Assembly (NCBI GenBank): GCA_052061695.1
Contig: JBPZEY010000013.1
Reading direction: 5' to 3' (one strand)
Origin: Alkalicoccus luteus
GTDB lineage: Bacteria > Bacillota > Bacilli > Bacillales > Salisediminibacteriaceae
DNA length: 64,000 nucleotides
Part shown: piece after piece, positions 1 through 7,292 of the stretch
How positions within the stretch are numbered: position 1 is the stretch's first letter
Layout: each line of letters starts with the position of its first letter
The notes under the pieces: generated by a model
Database searches by the model: none
Told to the model about the DNA's origin: nothing
Seen by the model: only the letters and a program-made list of their open reading frames with translations
Position numbers and translations under genes: made by a program

Positions 1-727
1 CAGCAGCGCCCATCCACCAAGGCATCATTCTGGACCTTTTTTTCCGGACGATGAGTTGTACTGCAGCGCGTCCAACTGTTTCCGGTGCCAGCATCATTTT
101 CTCTATGTTCTGTTTGTAGCGTCCGCTTCGATCAGCCGTTTCAAAAAAAGCAGTATCCACCGGCCCCGGCATCAATATTCCTACGTGAATGCCATACGGC
201 TTCATCTCCATCCGAAGAGCATCCGCATAGCCTGCCACCGCATGTTTTGTAGCACTGTAGATGCTCGTTTTTGGAGTAGGCAGCCTAGAAGAGATGGACC
301 CGGTAAAAATGATGCTGCCTTCCCCGCGTGCTTTCATGAAGGGCATTACATACTTGGCCGCCGCAGCGCCGCTCAGTACATTAAGACGAAACATGTCTTC
401 TGCCTGCTCTAATTGCACATCTTCTGCATAATCGAATGCCCCGAACCCGGCATTGTGAATATAAGAAAAGATTGGTCCAATATTGGCTTCAATTCGCTCA
501 ATCATGTTTTTTAAGGCTGAAAAGTCCGATACATCACACACTTCTACAACCGGCCGGATCCTGGTAAGCTGCTCTACTTTGTTTTGAGTTGCCTCAAGCC
601 TTTCTCTAGTTCTTGCTACGATGACGGGAAGTGCTCCTCTTGCAGCTGCTGCGCAGGCAATTTCTTCCCCGATGCCGGTGGATGCCCCGGTTATCACGAT
701 AATTCTTTGCTTCAATGATTGCTTCAA
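1..727 (-). CDS. yqjQ: SDR-family oxidoreductase (YqjQ-like), 3' end cut by window edge
   Basis: Short-chain dehydrogenase/reductase, a cytosolic NAD(P)-dependent enzyme of unknown substrate. Reading the minus strand from a TTG start gives an N-terminal Rossmann motif (VITGASTGIGEE), a conserved NAG-type segment (HNAGFGAF) and the catalytic SxnYxxxK segment (SSRLPTPKTSIYSATKHA). The TTG is chosen because an AGGAGG lies at 735-740, seven bases upstream. The reading frame stays open to position 1, so the C-terminus is missing. It is divergent from proI. The same pairing of a YqjQ-type SDR with proI occurs in B. subtilis, which supports the name. No cofactor preference can be read with certainty. 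Confidence 0.85.
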   Translation of the reverse strand, partial: MKQSLKQRIIVITGASTGIGEEIACAAAARGALPVIVARTRERLEATQNKVEQLTRIRPVVEVCDVSDFSALKNMIERIEANIGPIFSYIHNAGFGAFDYAEDVQLEQAEDMFRLNVLSGAAAAKYVMPFMKARGEGSIIFTGSISSRLPTPKTSIYSATKHAVAGYADALRMEMKPYGIHVGILMPGPVDTAFFETADRSGRYKQNIEKMMLAPETVGRAAVQLIVRKKRSRMMPWWMGAA

Positions 728-762
728 ACTGATTCCTCCTATTCTTGACGTTTAACTTCATG

Positions 763-791
763 TTGACATTGCGTCTTACGAAGAGCATAAT
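763..791 (+). promoter_or_regulatory. SigA-type promoter of proI
   Basis: TTGACA at 763-768 and CATAAT at 786-791 are separated by 17 bases. This is a near-consensus housekeeping promoter in the 97-bp gap between the divergent yqjQ and proI genes. The transcript would start about 25 bases before the proI ATG. Confidence 0.7.
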
Positions 792-824
792 AAACGTAAT
801 TTTCAGTATACAGGAGTGTCAGAG

Positions 825-1646
825 ATGAAACTATTTATTGCAGGTGCAGGATCAATGACAGAGGCAATGGTTAAAGGATGGATAAAAGAAGGCAGTATTC
901 CGCCTGACCATATTACCATTACGAACAAATCGAATGACCAGGCACTTGCCAACCTCCGCAGCCTTTACGGAGTTCAGACCACACGTCATGCGCAAGCTGC
1001 AGCTGACGCAGATATCATATTTCTCTCCTGCAAGCCAAAGGATTGGGAAGATGCTCTTGCTCCGCTTAACGGCATATTACGCAGCGACCAGCTTCTGGTG
1101 TCGGTCATGGCAGGTGTTACGACTTCATCTTTAGAAGAGGCTTCCAAGGGACCCGTTGTGTTTCGTGCGATGCCTAATACGTCCGCTGCCGTACGTGCGT
1201 CCATGACCTCCTTTGCCGGGGGAAGCGCCGCTGAAGACGTGCACATCCGTACAGTAGAGCACGTGTTCAGTTTGATCGGCGAAACAGCTCATGTAGAGGA
1301 ACATCTCCTCGATGCTGTTACGGCGCTTACTGGAACAGGTCCAGCTTACATTTATTATCTAATGGAATCGATGGAAAAAGCGGCTCAGGCGATCGGGATT
1401 CCTGAAGAGCTCGGTCGAGACCTCGTAGCTCAGACCCTTCGCGGTGCTGCAAGAAGAGTTCAGGAGGAAGATACCACACCAGCTGAACTGTATAAGCAAA
1501 TCATGAGTCCTGGCGGGACGACAGAAGCAGGGTTTAACGTGCTTAAAGAACAGCATGTTCAGGAAGCATTAATTGCCTGCATCGAAGCCGCAAATAACCG
1601 TTCCAAAGAATTAGGTGCTCCTGCCGCCAGCAGACAGCAAAGCTGA
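825..1646 (+). CDS. proI: pyrroline-5-carboxylate reductase
   Basis: Reduces 1-pyrroline-5-carboxylate to proline with NAD(P)H, the last step of proline synthesis in the cytosol. The 273-residue product has an N-terminal Rossmann loop (FIAGAGSM, residues 4-11), the GTGPAY segment of the helical dimer domain, and the P5CR signature around residues 227-236 (SPGGTTEAGF). An upstream in-frame GTG at 816 exists, but the ATG at 825 is preferred because an AGGAG at 812-816 is eight bases before it. Length is normal for the family. Proline also serves as an osmolyte in salt-adapted bacilli; such a role here is inference. Confidence 0.93.
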   Translation: MKLFIAGAGSMTEAMVKGWIKEGSIPPDHITITNKSNDQALANLRSLYGVQTTRHAQAAADADIIFLSCKPKDWEDALAPLNGILRSDQLLVSVMAGVTTSSLEEASKGPVVFRAMPNTSAAVRASMTSFAGGSAAEDVHIRTVEHVFSLIGETAHVEEHLLDAVTALTGTGPAYIYYLMESMEKAAQAIGIPEELGRDLVAQTLRGAARRVQEEDTTPAELYKQIMSPGGTTEAGFNVLKEQHVQEALIACIEAANNRSKELGAPAASRQQS

Positions 1647-1675
1647 TCCGACGTTTCCTTAGAGAGAAGGTAATC

Positions 1676-1705
1676 ATGCTCCCGCTCACGAGCTGGAGCA
1701 TTTTT
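1676..1705 (+). terminator. intrinsic terminator after proI
   Basis: The arms ATGCTCC and GGAGCAT enclose a second GCTC/GAGC stem, and the hairpin is followed by TTTTT. It separates proI from the channel gene. Confidence 0.8.
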
Positions 1706-1844
1706 GATGTGCCTATAAATAGTATACACGCATCATTTCTGCTTGATTGTATATGCTGATTTTCCTTTCCGCGTGTTTTAAATCATAGTAAACTAGTAAG
1801 CAGCGTGTCGCCCACAGCCTATACATAAAGGATTTGATCTATTC

Positions 1845-2660
1845 ATGGGGTTTCTTCCAGAACATATTCGAACGAAGCTGGAATACATTGTTGAGAACAA
1901 CTGGTTCACCAACGCTGTCATTTTGATTATCCTATTTAATGCAGTTGTTGTCGGGATTGAAACATATCCTGGAGTTTATGAGGCAAATCAGTCCACCTTT
2001 TTCTTCATTGACAGAGTATTACTATGGATTTTTACAGTAGAGATTGCAATGCGCATGGCTGCCTCAACGTCGTTTAAAGGATTTTTCTCAAACAGCTGGA
2101 ACTGGTTTGATTTTCTCATTGTCGCTGCGAGCCATATTCTGGTCGGAGCCTATTTTGTAACTGTTCTGCGCATCCTGCGCGTCCTCCGTGTTTTTCGCGC
2201 CATCTCAGTGATTCCGTCATTGCGACGGCTAGTCGATGCGCTGTTGATGACGATCCCCTCTCTCGGAAACATTATGCTTTTAATGAGCATCGTTTTCTAT
2301 ATTTTTGCAGTGATCGGCACTATGCTGTTCCAACAAACAGCTCCTGCCTATTTCGGAAATCTGCAGCTGTCGCTGTTAACCCTTTTTCAGGTCGTCACCT
2401 TGGAATCATGGGCCTCAGCAGTCATGAGACCCATTATGGATGAACTGTGGTGGTCGTGGATTTACTTTGTTTCATTTGTTCTTGTAGGAACCTTCGTTGT
2501 CTTTAATCTCTTTATTGGTGTCATCGTTAATAATGTTGAAAAAGCAGAACATACGGGAGCAGAGAAAGAAGAGGACCCGGTTCAAAAAGAGCTTTCTGAA
2601 GTAAAGCAGGAGCTTGCTGCCATTAAAAAGCTGCTTCAGCAAAAGTCTGAAAACGAATGA
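1845..2660 (+). CDS. NaChBac-type voltage-gated sodium channel
   Basis: One-domain, six-helix voltage-gated Na+ channel that acts as a tetramer in the plasma membrane. In the 271-residue product S1 lies near 22-40, and S4 has arginines every third residue (R109, R112, R115, R118). The selectivity filter TLESWAS is at 185-191, with the filter glutamate at 187. S6 is near 205-228, and a short heptad-like coiled coil follows at about 245-266. The filter is the one known from B. halodurans NaChBac, where the channel supports pH homeostasis, motility and chemotaxis at high pH. It is a single gene between the proI terminator and tnrA. The Shine-Dalgarno (AAGGAT) is weak. Function is confident; the physiological role is inferred from alkaliphile homologues. 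Confidence 0.93.
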   Translation: MGFLPEHIRTKLEYIVENNWFTNAVILIILFNAVVVGIETYPGVYEANQSTFFFIDRVLLWIFTVEIAMRMAASTSFKGFFSNSWNWFDFLIVAASHILVGAYFVTVLRILRVLRVFRAISVIPSLRRLVDALLMTIPSLGNIMLLMSIVFYIFAVIGTMLFQQTAPAYFGNLQLSLLTLFQVVTLESWASAVMRPIMDELWWSWIYFVSFVLVGTFVVFNLFIGVIVNNVEKAEHTGAEKEEDPVQKELSEVKQELAAIKKLLQQKSENE

Positions 2661-2712
2661 CGTCAGATTATCTGACAATTTTGCCCGCCCCCGTTTTCTA
2701 TCGTGGTATAGT
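2661..2712 (+). promoter_or_regulatory. TnrA/GlnR box and tnrA promoter
   Basis: CGTCAGATTATCTGACA at 2661-2677 matches the GlnR/TnrA consensus TGTNANAWWWTNTNACA at every fixed position but the first. It contains a perfect 7-1-7 inverted repeat. An extended -10 (TGGTATAGT, hexamer 2707-2712) predicts a start near 2719, about 50 bp from the box centre. That is the spacing known for TnrA-activated promoters. The site therefore looks like positive autoregulation of tnrA. Confidence 0.75.
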
Positions 2713-2754
2713 ATAACAAACAAAGCTGATGGACGAGGAAGGACGGGGATTTCT

Positions 2755-3060
2755 TTGGCAGATGCGTCATCCTATAAGGATAAAAAAGTAATTGGAATTG
2801 GGATTGCCAGCGAACTAACCGGATTATCCGAGCGTCAGATCCGTTACTATGAGGAACGGAAGCTGATTTTTCCTGACAGAAGTAAAGGCGGAACGCGCAA
2901 ATATTCGTTTGCAGATGTGGAACGTCTCGTAGATATTGCGAACAAGATGGAAGACGGCATGCAGACGTTTGAGATCCGCAAAGAAGAAATGAAACAATCT
3001 GATATTCGCAGTAAAATGCTGCGAGGTCAGCTGAATGCTGCGTTTAAAATGCGTAAATAA
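2755..3060 (+). CDS. tnrA: MerR-family nitrogen regulator TnrA
   Basis: Global nitrogen transcription factor that activates or represses genes under nitrogen limitation and is controlled by feedback-inhibited glutamine synthetase. The 101-residue product has the MerR winged-helix core (SELTGLSERQIRYYEERKLI) followed by a TRKYSFADVERL stretch and a short C-terminal tail ending in an LNAAFKMRK-type segment, as in TnrA and unlike the longer GlnR. The open frame extends upstream into the channel gene, but the TTG at 2755 gives the length and N-terminus expected of TnrA (SYKDKKV near residue 6). A purine-rich GGAAGGACGGGG precedes it. A TnrA box lies upstream. Distinction from GlnR rests on the short C-terminus. 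Confidence 0.9.
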   Translation: MADASSYKDKKVIGIGIASELTGLSERQIRYYEERKLIFPDRSKGGTRKYSFADVERLVDIANKMEDGMQTFEIRKEEMKQSDIRSKMLRGQLNAAFKMRK

Positions 3061-3112
3061 CAAACAGAGGCGTGACAAGACCTAAGTCTGTTGTCACGCC
3101 TCTGTTTGTTTA
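3060..3112 (+). terminator. intrinsic terminator after tnrA
   Basis: A long stem (ACAAACAGAGGCGTGACA paired with its complement at about 3092-3109) starts at the tnrA stop codon and ends in a T-rich tract. Confidence 0.8.
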
Positions 3113-3141
3113 TTGACTTTTCCTTCTAAAAGCTCTACTAT
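3113..3141 (+). promoter_or_regulatory. promoter of darB
   Basis: TTGACT (3113-3118) and TACTAT (3136-3141) are 17 bases apart, just after the tnrA terminator and about 90 bp before darB. Confidence 0.55.
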
Positions 3142-3230
3142 TATGCATGGAGATAGGTGGACAGGAAGCTGATTTCCAAATCACTGTCCCCGTTTAAGTA
3201 CCTATTAATTTATAGAAAGTGTGCATATCC

Positions 3231-3698
3231 ATGCCAAATATTCAAGAAACAGACGTGCTCAGCGGACGTATTGATACGTTTATCGTCCCTGCAGAGCAGG
3301 TGGCAAATGTCCAGCCTGATCATTCGTTGGAGCATGCCTTGCTTGTACTAGTAAAGTCTGGTTATACAGCGATTCCCGTTCTTAATATCGATACACAGTT
3401 AGTTGGTATTATTAGTAAGGCTAAAATACTCGACTCTATTCTCGGCATCGAACGGATGGAGCCGGAACGACTGAACAACTATTTAGTGAAGGATGTCATG
3501 AACGAAGATTTTGTTACTGTGCATGAAGACGCGCGGTTTGAACGAGTGATTAATCAATCGATTGAATATCCCTTTGTTTGTGTGCAAAACAGCAGCGCCG
3601 TGTTTAAGGGTATTATCCCGAGGAGTAAAATACTTGCTCATCTGAACGGTTACCTCCACGAGCTGCGTCGAACATGCTTTAAACAGGATGAAGATTAG
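3231..3698 (+). CDS. darB: CBS-domain c-di-AMP-binding protein (DarB/CbpB, YkuL-like)
   Basis: Small cytosolic protein with two CBS motifs. Its B. subtilis and Listeria homologues bind cyclic di-AMP and control the (p)ppGpp synthetase Rel and pyruvate carboxylase. The first CBS unit covers about residues 15-65 (LEHALLVLVKSGYTAIPVL is very close to YkuL); the second covers about 80-140 (VKDVMNEDF, then FVCVQNSSAVFKGIIPRSKIL). Product length is 155 residues. The ATG at 3231 is preferred over an in-frame GTG at 3219 because a GAAAGTG-like ribosome site precedes it. It is a single gene between two terminators. Potassium/osmotic signalling by c-di-AMP would fit a salt-adapted cell (inference). Confidence 0.85.
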   Translation: MPNIQETDVLSGRIDTFIVPAEQVANVQPDHSLEHALLVLVKSGYTAIPVLNIDTQLVGIISKAKILDSILGIERMEPERLNNYLVKDVMNEDFVTVHEDARFERVINQSIEYPFVCVQNSSAVFKGIIPRSKILAHLNGYLHELRRTCFKQDED

Positions 3699-3718
3699 TA
3701 AAACAGGCCTTTAATACA

Positions 3719-3754
3719 AAAAGCAGCCCTCCCATTTTTATGAGGGCTGCTTTT
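3719..3754 (+). terminator. intrinsic terminator after darB, abutting a repeat element
   Basis: Perfect 13-bp arms (AAAAGCAGCCCTC and its complement) flank a 10-base loop, and a TTTT end makes it usable on both strands. The left end of repeat copy E1 begins at the next base. Confidence 0.85.
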
Positions 3755-4078
3755 CAGCGTGTTGATAACGTCTTTATGCATGCCTGTTCCTGCAAAATGC
3801 CTGTATATGCGGCGAATCACCCTCCAAAAAGGAGCGGGCCCGACTCTACCTCCTGCTCCGCGAATCGTCGCAGCGTTTTTCAGATGCACACTAAGCAGTC
3901 TGAAGTTTCTATATCGCACGAGCGGAGACGGACTGGATAATGAAAACTTCTCAAGAACAGGCTGTTTTTGAGCGAAGCCTTCCCCTTCTTCCATCCAGAC
4001 AATAAGGCTGAAGAAGCGAAATAGGCGTGTGTGGAAATGCAGAAAAAGAAACAAGCATGACTTTTTAATCGGGTCCAA
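3755..4078. repeat. degenerate copy E1 of a terminator-linked repeat
   Basis: The left end CAGCGTGTTGATAACGTC resembles the left ends of copies E2 (9522) and E3 (11996). A possible right end (ATGACTTTTTAATC, from about 4058) resembles the right inverted repeat of E3. The interior, up to the SRPBCC gene at 4136, has no convincing gene: a minus-strand open frame at 3695-4120 runs through the darB terminator and has no family resemblance. Boundaries, especially the right one, are approximate. Confidence 0.45.
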
Positions 4079-4135
4079 CGAAAACCTGGCAGAGGAGCGC
4101 GTTTGTAAAAAAATATTCAAAAATACGGGACGTTC

Positions 4136-4576
4136 TTATTCCACCGGCCCCAACAGACTGTTCAGCTTTCGTTTGCGGTCGCTGAACATTCCAAAGAGCA
4201 TCAGCTTGACGGCTGCTGAAGGCACTGAAGCGTCAAACTGTACCATGTCAATCATCTTTGTGCGGCCGTCCGGCTCCGTTTTAAATGCATGAACGTGGCG
4301 CCACACCTTGAAAGGAAATGGTACCTCTATCCCTTCATCAATAAAATAGTTCGGTTCAGATACTTCACTGATTCTGCTCTTCCAGGAGAGCTTGGCAGCG
4401 TAAAAATTCATTTGCAGCTCAATCTCAGCTCCCTCTTCACTTCGCTCGGATCCCTTTACCGTTATTTCAGGAAAGGTGGTGATAGCCGCCAAATTTTCAG
4501 TCGCCTGAAAAAAATCCCATACCTCCTGAAGTGGCTTGTCTATAATCGTTCCGTAGTAGAATGTTCCGCTGGACAT
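4136..4576 (-). CDS. SRPBCC/START-like superfamily protein
   Basis: A 146-residue protein with the feel of the SRPBCC fold: an N-terminal strand (TFYYGTIIDKPLQEVWDFF), then an ITTFPEITVKG stretch, alternating strands, and a long C-terminal helix. Members bind small hydrophobic ligands, and the ligand here is unknown. An upstream in-frame GTG at 4582 exists; the ATG at 4576 has GGGAG eight bases before it. The gene stands alone between repeat E1 and the yaaR/flagellin operon, on the same strand as the latter. It could be read from that operon, but a gap of about 80 bp separates them. No close functional homologue is recognised. Confidence 0.65.
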   Translation of the reverse strand: MSSGTFYYGTIIDKPLQEVWDFFQATENLAAITTFPEITVKGSERSEEGAEIELQMNFYAAKLSWKSRISEVSEPNYFIDEGIEVPFPFKVWRHVHAFKTEPDGRTKMIDMVQFDASVPSAAVKLMLFGMFSDRKRKLNSLLGPVE

Positions 4577-4655
4577 ATACACCGCTCCCTTATCAACAAA
4601 CTAAGCCGGCTAGGGCTTTTTTTCTTTACCCGTTTATGATCTTGCTCATACCTGA

Positions 4656-5096
4656 TTACGCATAGATATTAACGAGAAGACCCTGTATTTCTCCAGTTTG
4701 TTTTAACAGGTGGAGGCCTTTTTGTTGACCGCGCAGAACGCTGTCCGTCAGATCAATCAGCTTCGAATCTACTTCTTTTACGATTTTGTAAACCTTTGTT
4801 CGTCCCCGCCGGTTAAATCCTCTCTGCTCTTCAAGCTGCAGGCCGAGCTTCACCGCCTCATCCATGAACTCTTTTACCATTTTTTTATAAAGTCTCAGTT
4901 CATCGACGGTACGGGAATCTGCAAGTCGTTTTCCCTGCTTTTCAATCGCCTCCAGCTTTTGGCCGAATTGGTCATAGGCTCCCTGCCTTCTGCCGTCCTT
5001 CATTATTTCCTGAAACGTTATTTTCGCTTCCGTGCTTTTATTGCTGCTGTCCGAAGCCCGCGCGGCACCGGCAGCACGTATTCGCTGTATATCCAT
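4656..5096 (-). CDS. yaaR: YaaR family protein (DUF327)
   Basis: Conserved 146-residue protein of unknown biochemical role, the same length as B. subtilis YaaR. The C-terminal two thirds (from about residue 60) are helical and charged, with the family segment RGRTKVYKIVKEVDSKLIDL. The ATG at 5096 follows an AGGGGG ribosome site; the longer frame to 5123 has no such support. It lies 73 bp after the flagellin stop on the same strand, so it may be the last gene of the flagellar operon. That link to motility is suggestive, not proven. Confidence 0.75.
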   Translation of the reverse strand: MDIQRIRAAGAARASDSSNKSTEAKITFQEIMKDGRRQGAYDQFGQKLEAIEKQGKRLADSRTVDELRLYKKMVKEFMDEAVKLGLQLEEQRGFNRRGRTKVYKIVKEVDSKLIDLTDSVLRGQQKGLHLLKQTGEIQGLLVNIYA

Positions 5097-5168
5097 TACA
5101 CGTGATCCCCCTGCAAAATACATGTATTGCTATTAGTATAACAGATTGGCCTGCAGGCTTTGTTCTAT

Positions 5169-6542
5169 TTATTGAAGCAGCTGAAGAACGCCCTGAGGCA
5201 GCTGATTTGCCTGCGCAAGCATTGCTGTTGCAGACTGGTTCAATATGTTATTGCGGGTGAATTCCGTCATTTCAAGTGCCATATCTGCATCTCTGATTCG
5301 CGATTCTGAGCTTGTCAGATTCTCGTGCGTCACCTGCAGATTGTTAATCGTATGCTCCAGACGATTTTGAACGGCACCCAGCTTGGCACGGGCATCGGAC
5401 AGCATGGCAACAGCCCGGTCCAGCTTAAAGATCGCTTCACCTGCGTCTTCACTGGATGCTACGGAGATATCCGTTATACCTAGCGTCACCGTGTCCATCT
5501 TTGGAATATCGATCAACACTTCCTGCCCGGTATTTGGTCCAATTTGGAACGCAAGCGCGTTGTTGGAAAGTGAAAATTCCTGTGCAGGTTGTTCTGCAGC
5601 AAGAACGGAAGCGCCTACCGGGTAATGAATCCCCTCATACCGGAACTCTCCGTTGACTGTTGTCACGGTCTTTTCCGCCCGCACCAGTGTTTCAGTTTCA
5701 GTCTCATCCTCATTCAATTTGTTAAGCTTCAGAGACGCCGTTGCTTCGAGCTTCACTCGTGCAGTGCCATTGCTGGTAATATCCGCAGTTTTGATTGAAA
5801 CTCCTCCGACTGTTACATCCTCTCCTTTTTCAATGACCTTTGTTTCCAGCACTCGTCCCTGGGGCCCGATGACTTCTACTTTTGCCGATGCAGATTGTTC
5901 ATCATATTCCCGGACATTAATCGTGTAACTACCAAACTGTCCGCTGCCATTCGGGTCAAGTAAAACAGATGATTCATTAAGACCGGCAGCCGGCTGCGTC
6001 ATCTCTGCCGTTTGTACGACATTTTCCATTTGCAGCCTGTAGCTTCCGCTCGCATATTCAGCCGACTGTACATCCGGTGTTCCACCCAAGATCTGCTCCC
6101 CTGAGAGCGTAGTTACTAGTGCACTGCTCCCGTCAAGCAGCTTCCGCGTATTAAATTCCGTTTTTTCTGAAACACTGTCAATTTCTTTTTTCAGCTGATC
6201 GATTTCTTTTTGCAGTTGCTCTCTGTCTTCATCGGTATTCGTATCATTTGCTGCTTGAACAGATAGTTCCCGCATGCGCTGGAGCATCGCATGCACCTCC
6301 TGAAGAGCACCCTCTGATGTCTGCATAAGTGATATACCGTCAAGTGCATTTCGTTCTGCCATTTTTAAGCCTTTAATTTGTGATCGCATTTTTTCTGAAA
6401 TCGCAAGTCCTGCAGCGTCATCCGCTGCCCGGTTTATGCGAAGCCCGGACGAAAGCTTTTCCAAGTTGCTTGATGTCGCCTGCTGATTTTGATATAAGTT
6501 GCGATACGCATTAAGCGCCTGAATATTATTATTGATTTTCAT
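5169..6542 (-). CDS. hag: flagellin
   Basis: Flagellar filament subunit, exported through the flagellar type III apparatus and polymerised outside the cell. The 457-residue product has conserved D0/D1 ends. The N-terminal part begins MKINNNIQALNAYR, continues with SSGLRINRAADDAAGLAISEKM, and has RMRELSVQAANDTN near residue 90-103. The C-terminal part runs from about residue 375 (LGAVQNRLEHTINNL) to NQLPQGVLQLLQ. The middle (about 145-370) is strand-rich and variable, like surface domains D2/D3, and is longer than in B. subtilis Hag (about 300 residues). An AGGAGG lies seven bases before the ATG. It follows the fliS-like gene by 11 bases, so it is translated from a polycistronic message. Confidence 0.95.
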   Translation of the reverse strand: MKINNNIQALNAYRNLYQNQQATSSNLEKLSSGLRINRAADDAAGLAISEKMRSQIKGLKMAERNALDGISLMQTSEGALQEVHAMLQRMRELSVQAANDTNTDEDREQLQKEIDQLKKEIDSVSEKTEFNTRKLLDGSSALVTTLSGEQILGGTPDVQSAEYASGSYRLQMENVVQTAEMTQPAAGLNESSVLLDPNGSGQFGSYTINVREYDEQSASAKVEVIGPQGRVLETKVIEKGEDVTVGGVSIKTADITSNGTARVKLEATASLKLNKLNEDETETETLVRAEKTVTTVNGEFRYEGIHYPVGASVLAAEQPAQEFSLSNNALAFQIGPNTGQEVLIDIPKMDTVTLGITDISVASSEDAGEAIFKLDRAVAMLSDARAKLGAVQNRLEHTINNLQVTHENLTSSESRIRDADMALEMTEFTRNNILNQSATAMLAQANQLPQGVLQLLQ

Positions 6543-6553
6543 ATTGATTCCTC

Positions 6554-6973
6554 CTAGTTTTCAATCCCAATATGCTGTTCGTAAGCAGACAGCTGCCGCT
6601 TAACTCCTGCTTGAGGCTTTACACCAGTTTGTGTCCGAACTGCCGAGAGCCAGTCAGAATAGAGCGGCTCCATCATCATTCGCAGCCTTTTGATTCGCTC
6701 TCTGTCTTTGGTGAGATTACACTGCATCAGCTCATCTGCCGTATACTGATAAACGGCTTCAAACTGGTCTGCCAGGATCCCCGCCTCGTAGCGGAGGCCT
6801 GTTCCCAGACGGACACAAATATCAATTGACTGCTGTAAGGCTTTGTTCGCTTGCATATATTCTTTCTCACTTATACTGCTCTCTGCTTTTTCCATTTGCA
6901 GGCACAACGCCTCAAGCAAAAGAGCAGTAAGCTGCTGTGGCGTTTTTTCATACAGTTCTTTCTCCGTAAGCAT
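6554..6973 (-). CDS. fliS: FliS-like flagellin export chaperone
   Basis: The 139-residue, mostly helical protein resembles FliS, which caps the C-terminus of flagellin before export. The N-terminal TEKELYEKTPQQLTALLLEALC matches the TPQEL...LYNG segment of FliS, followed by a helix with alternating charges and a central AIDICVRLGTGLRYEAG-like stretch. FliS copies are usually 120-135 residues. Its position directly upstream of flagellin supports the call. The sequence is divergent, so it may be a dedicated chaperone for this flagellin. Confidence 0.75.
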   Translation of the reverse strand: MLTEKELYEKTPQQLTALLLEALCLQMEKAESSISEKEYMQANKALQQSIDICVRLGTGLRYEAGILADQFEAVYQYTADELMQCNLTKDRERIKRLRMMMEPLYSDWLSAVRTQTGVKPQAGVKRQLSAYEQHIGIEN

Positions 6974-6992
6974 ATTCTCTCCCCCTCATCCT

Positions 6993-7292
6993 TCAACTTT
7001 GATGCATGCGCTCCAGCTCTTCGATCATGAGTAATATTTCTGCAATAACCGCATAGAGCTGAGGTGGAATATCATCTCCTAAATCAAGGTCAATTAAATT
7101 TTCAATTAAATAGGGATCTTCCTCCATATGAATATGATGCTCCTGCGCTATCTCCTTTATTCGCTCTGCAACGTGGCCCCGTCCGCTGGCTAGCACTTTA
7201 GGGGTGCCGTCAAGCTCGTTATAGTGAATAACTGCTGCTGTACTGCCGTTGATCGCTCGCTTTTTCACTTGATTAAACCGGCGCTGTATCAT
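6993..7292 (-). CDS. FlhB C-terminal-domain-like protein (YlqH-like)
   Basis: The 99-residue protein resembles only the cytoplasmic autocleavage domain of FlhB/EscU, the substrate-specificity switch of flagellar export. The segment AAVIHYNELDGTPKVLASGRGHVAERIKEIAQEH corresponds to the A-x-RYD...PKVVAKG...A-IR-IA region of FlhB. No NPTH cleavage motif is visible; NGST stands near the expected place. No membrane helices are present. B. subtilis ylqH, next to ylqG, encodes the same kind of protein. Here the pair leads a flagellin operon. Its start overlaps the end of the ylqG-like gene by four bases. Confidence 0.8.
   Translation of the reverse strand: MIQRRFNQVKKRAINGSTAAVIHYNELDGTPKVLASGRGHVAERIKEIAQEHHIHMEEDPYLIENLIDLDLGDDIPPQLYAVIAEILLMIEELERMHQS

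Noticed and set aside
3695..4120. 141-residue minus-strand open frame
   Set aside because: It runs through the darB terminator and the repeat E1, lacks a ribosome site and has no family pattern.
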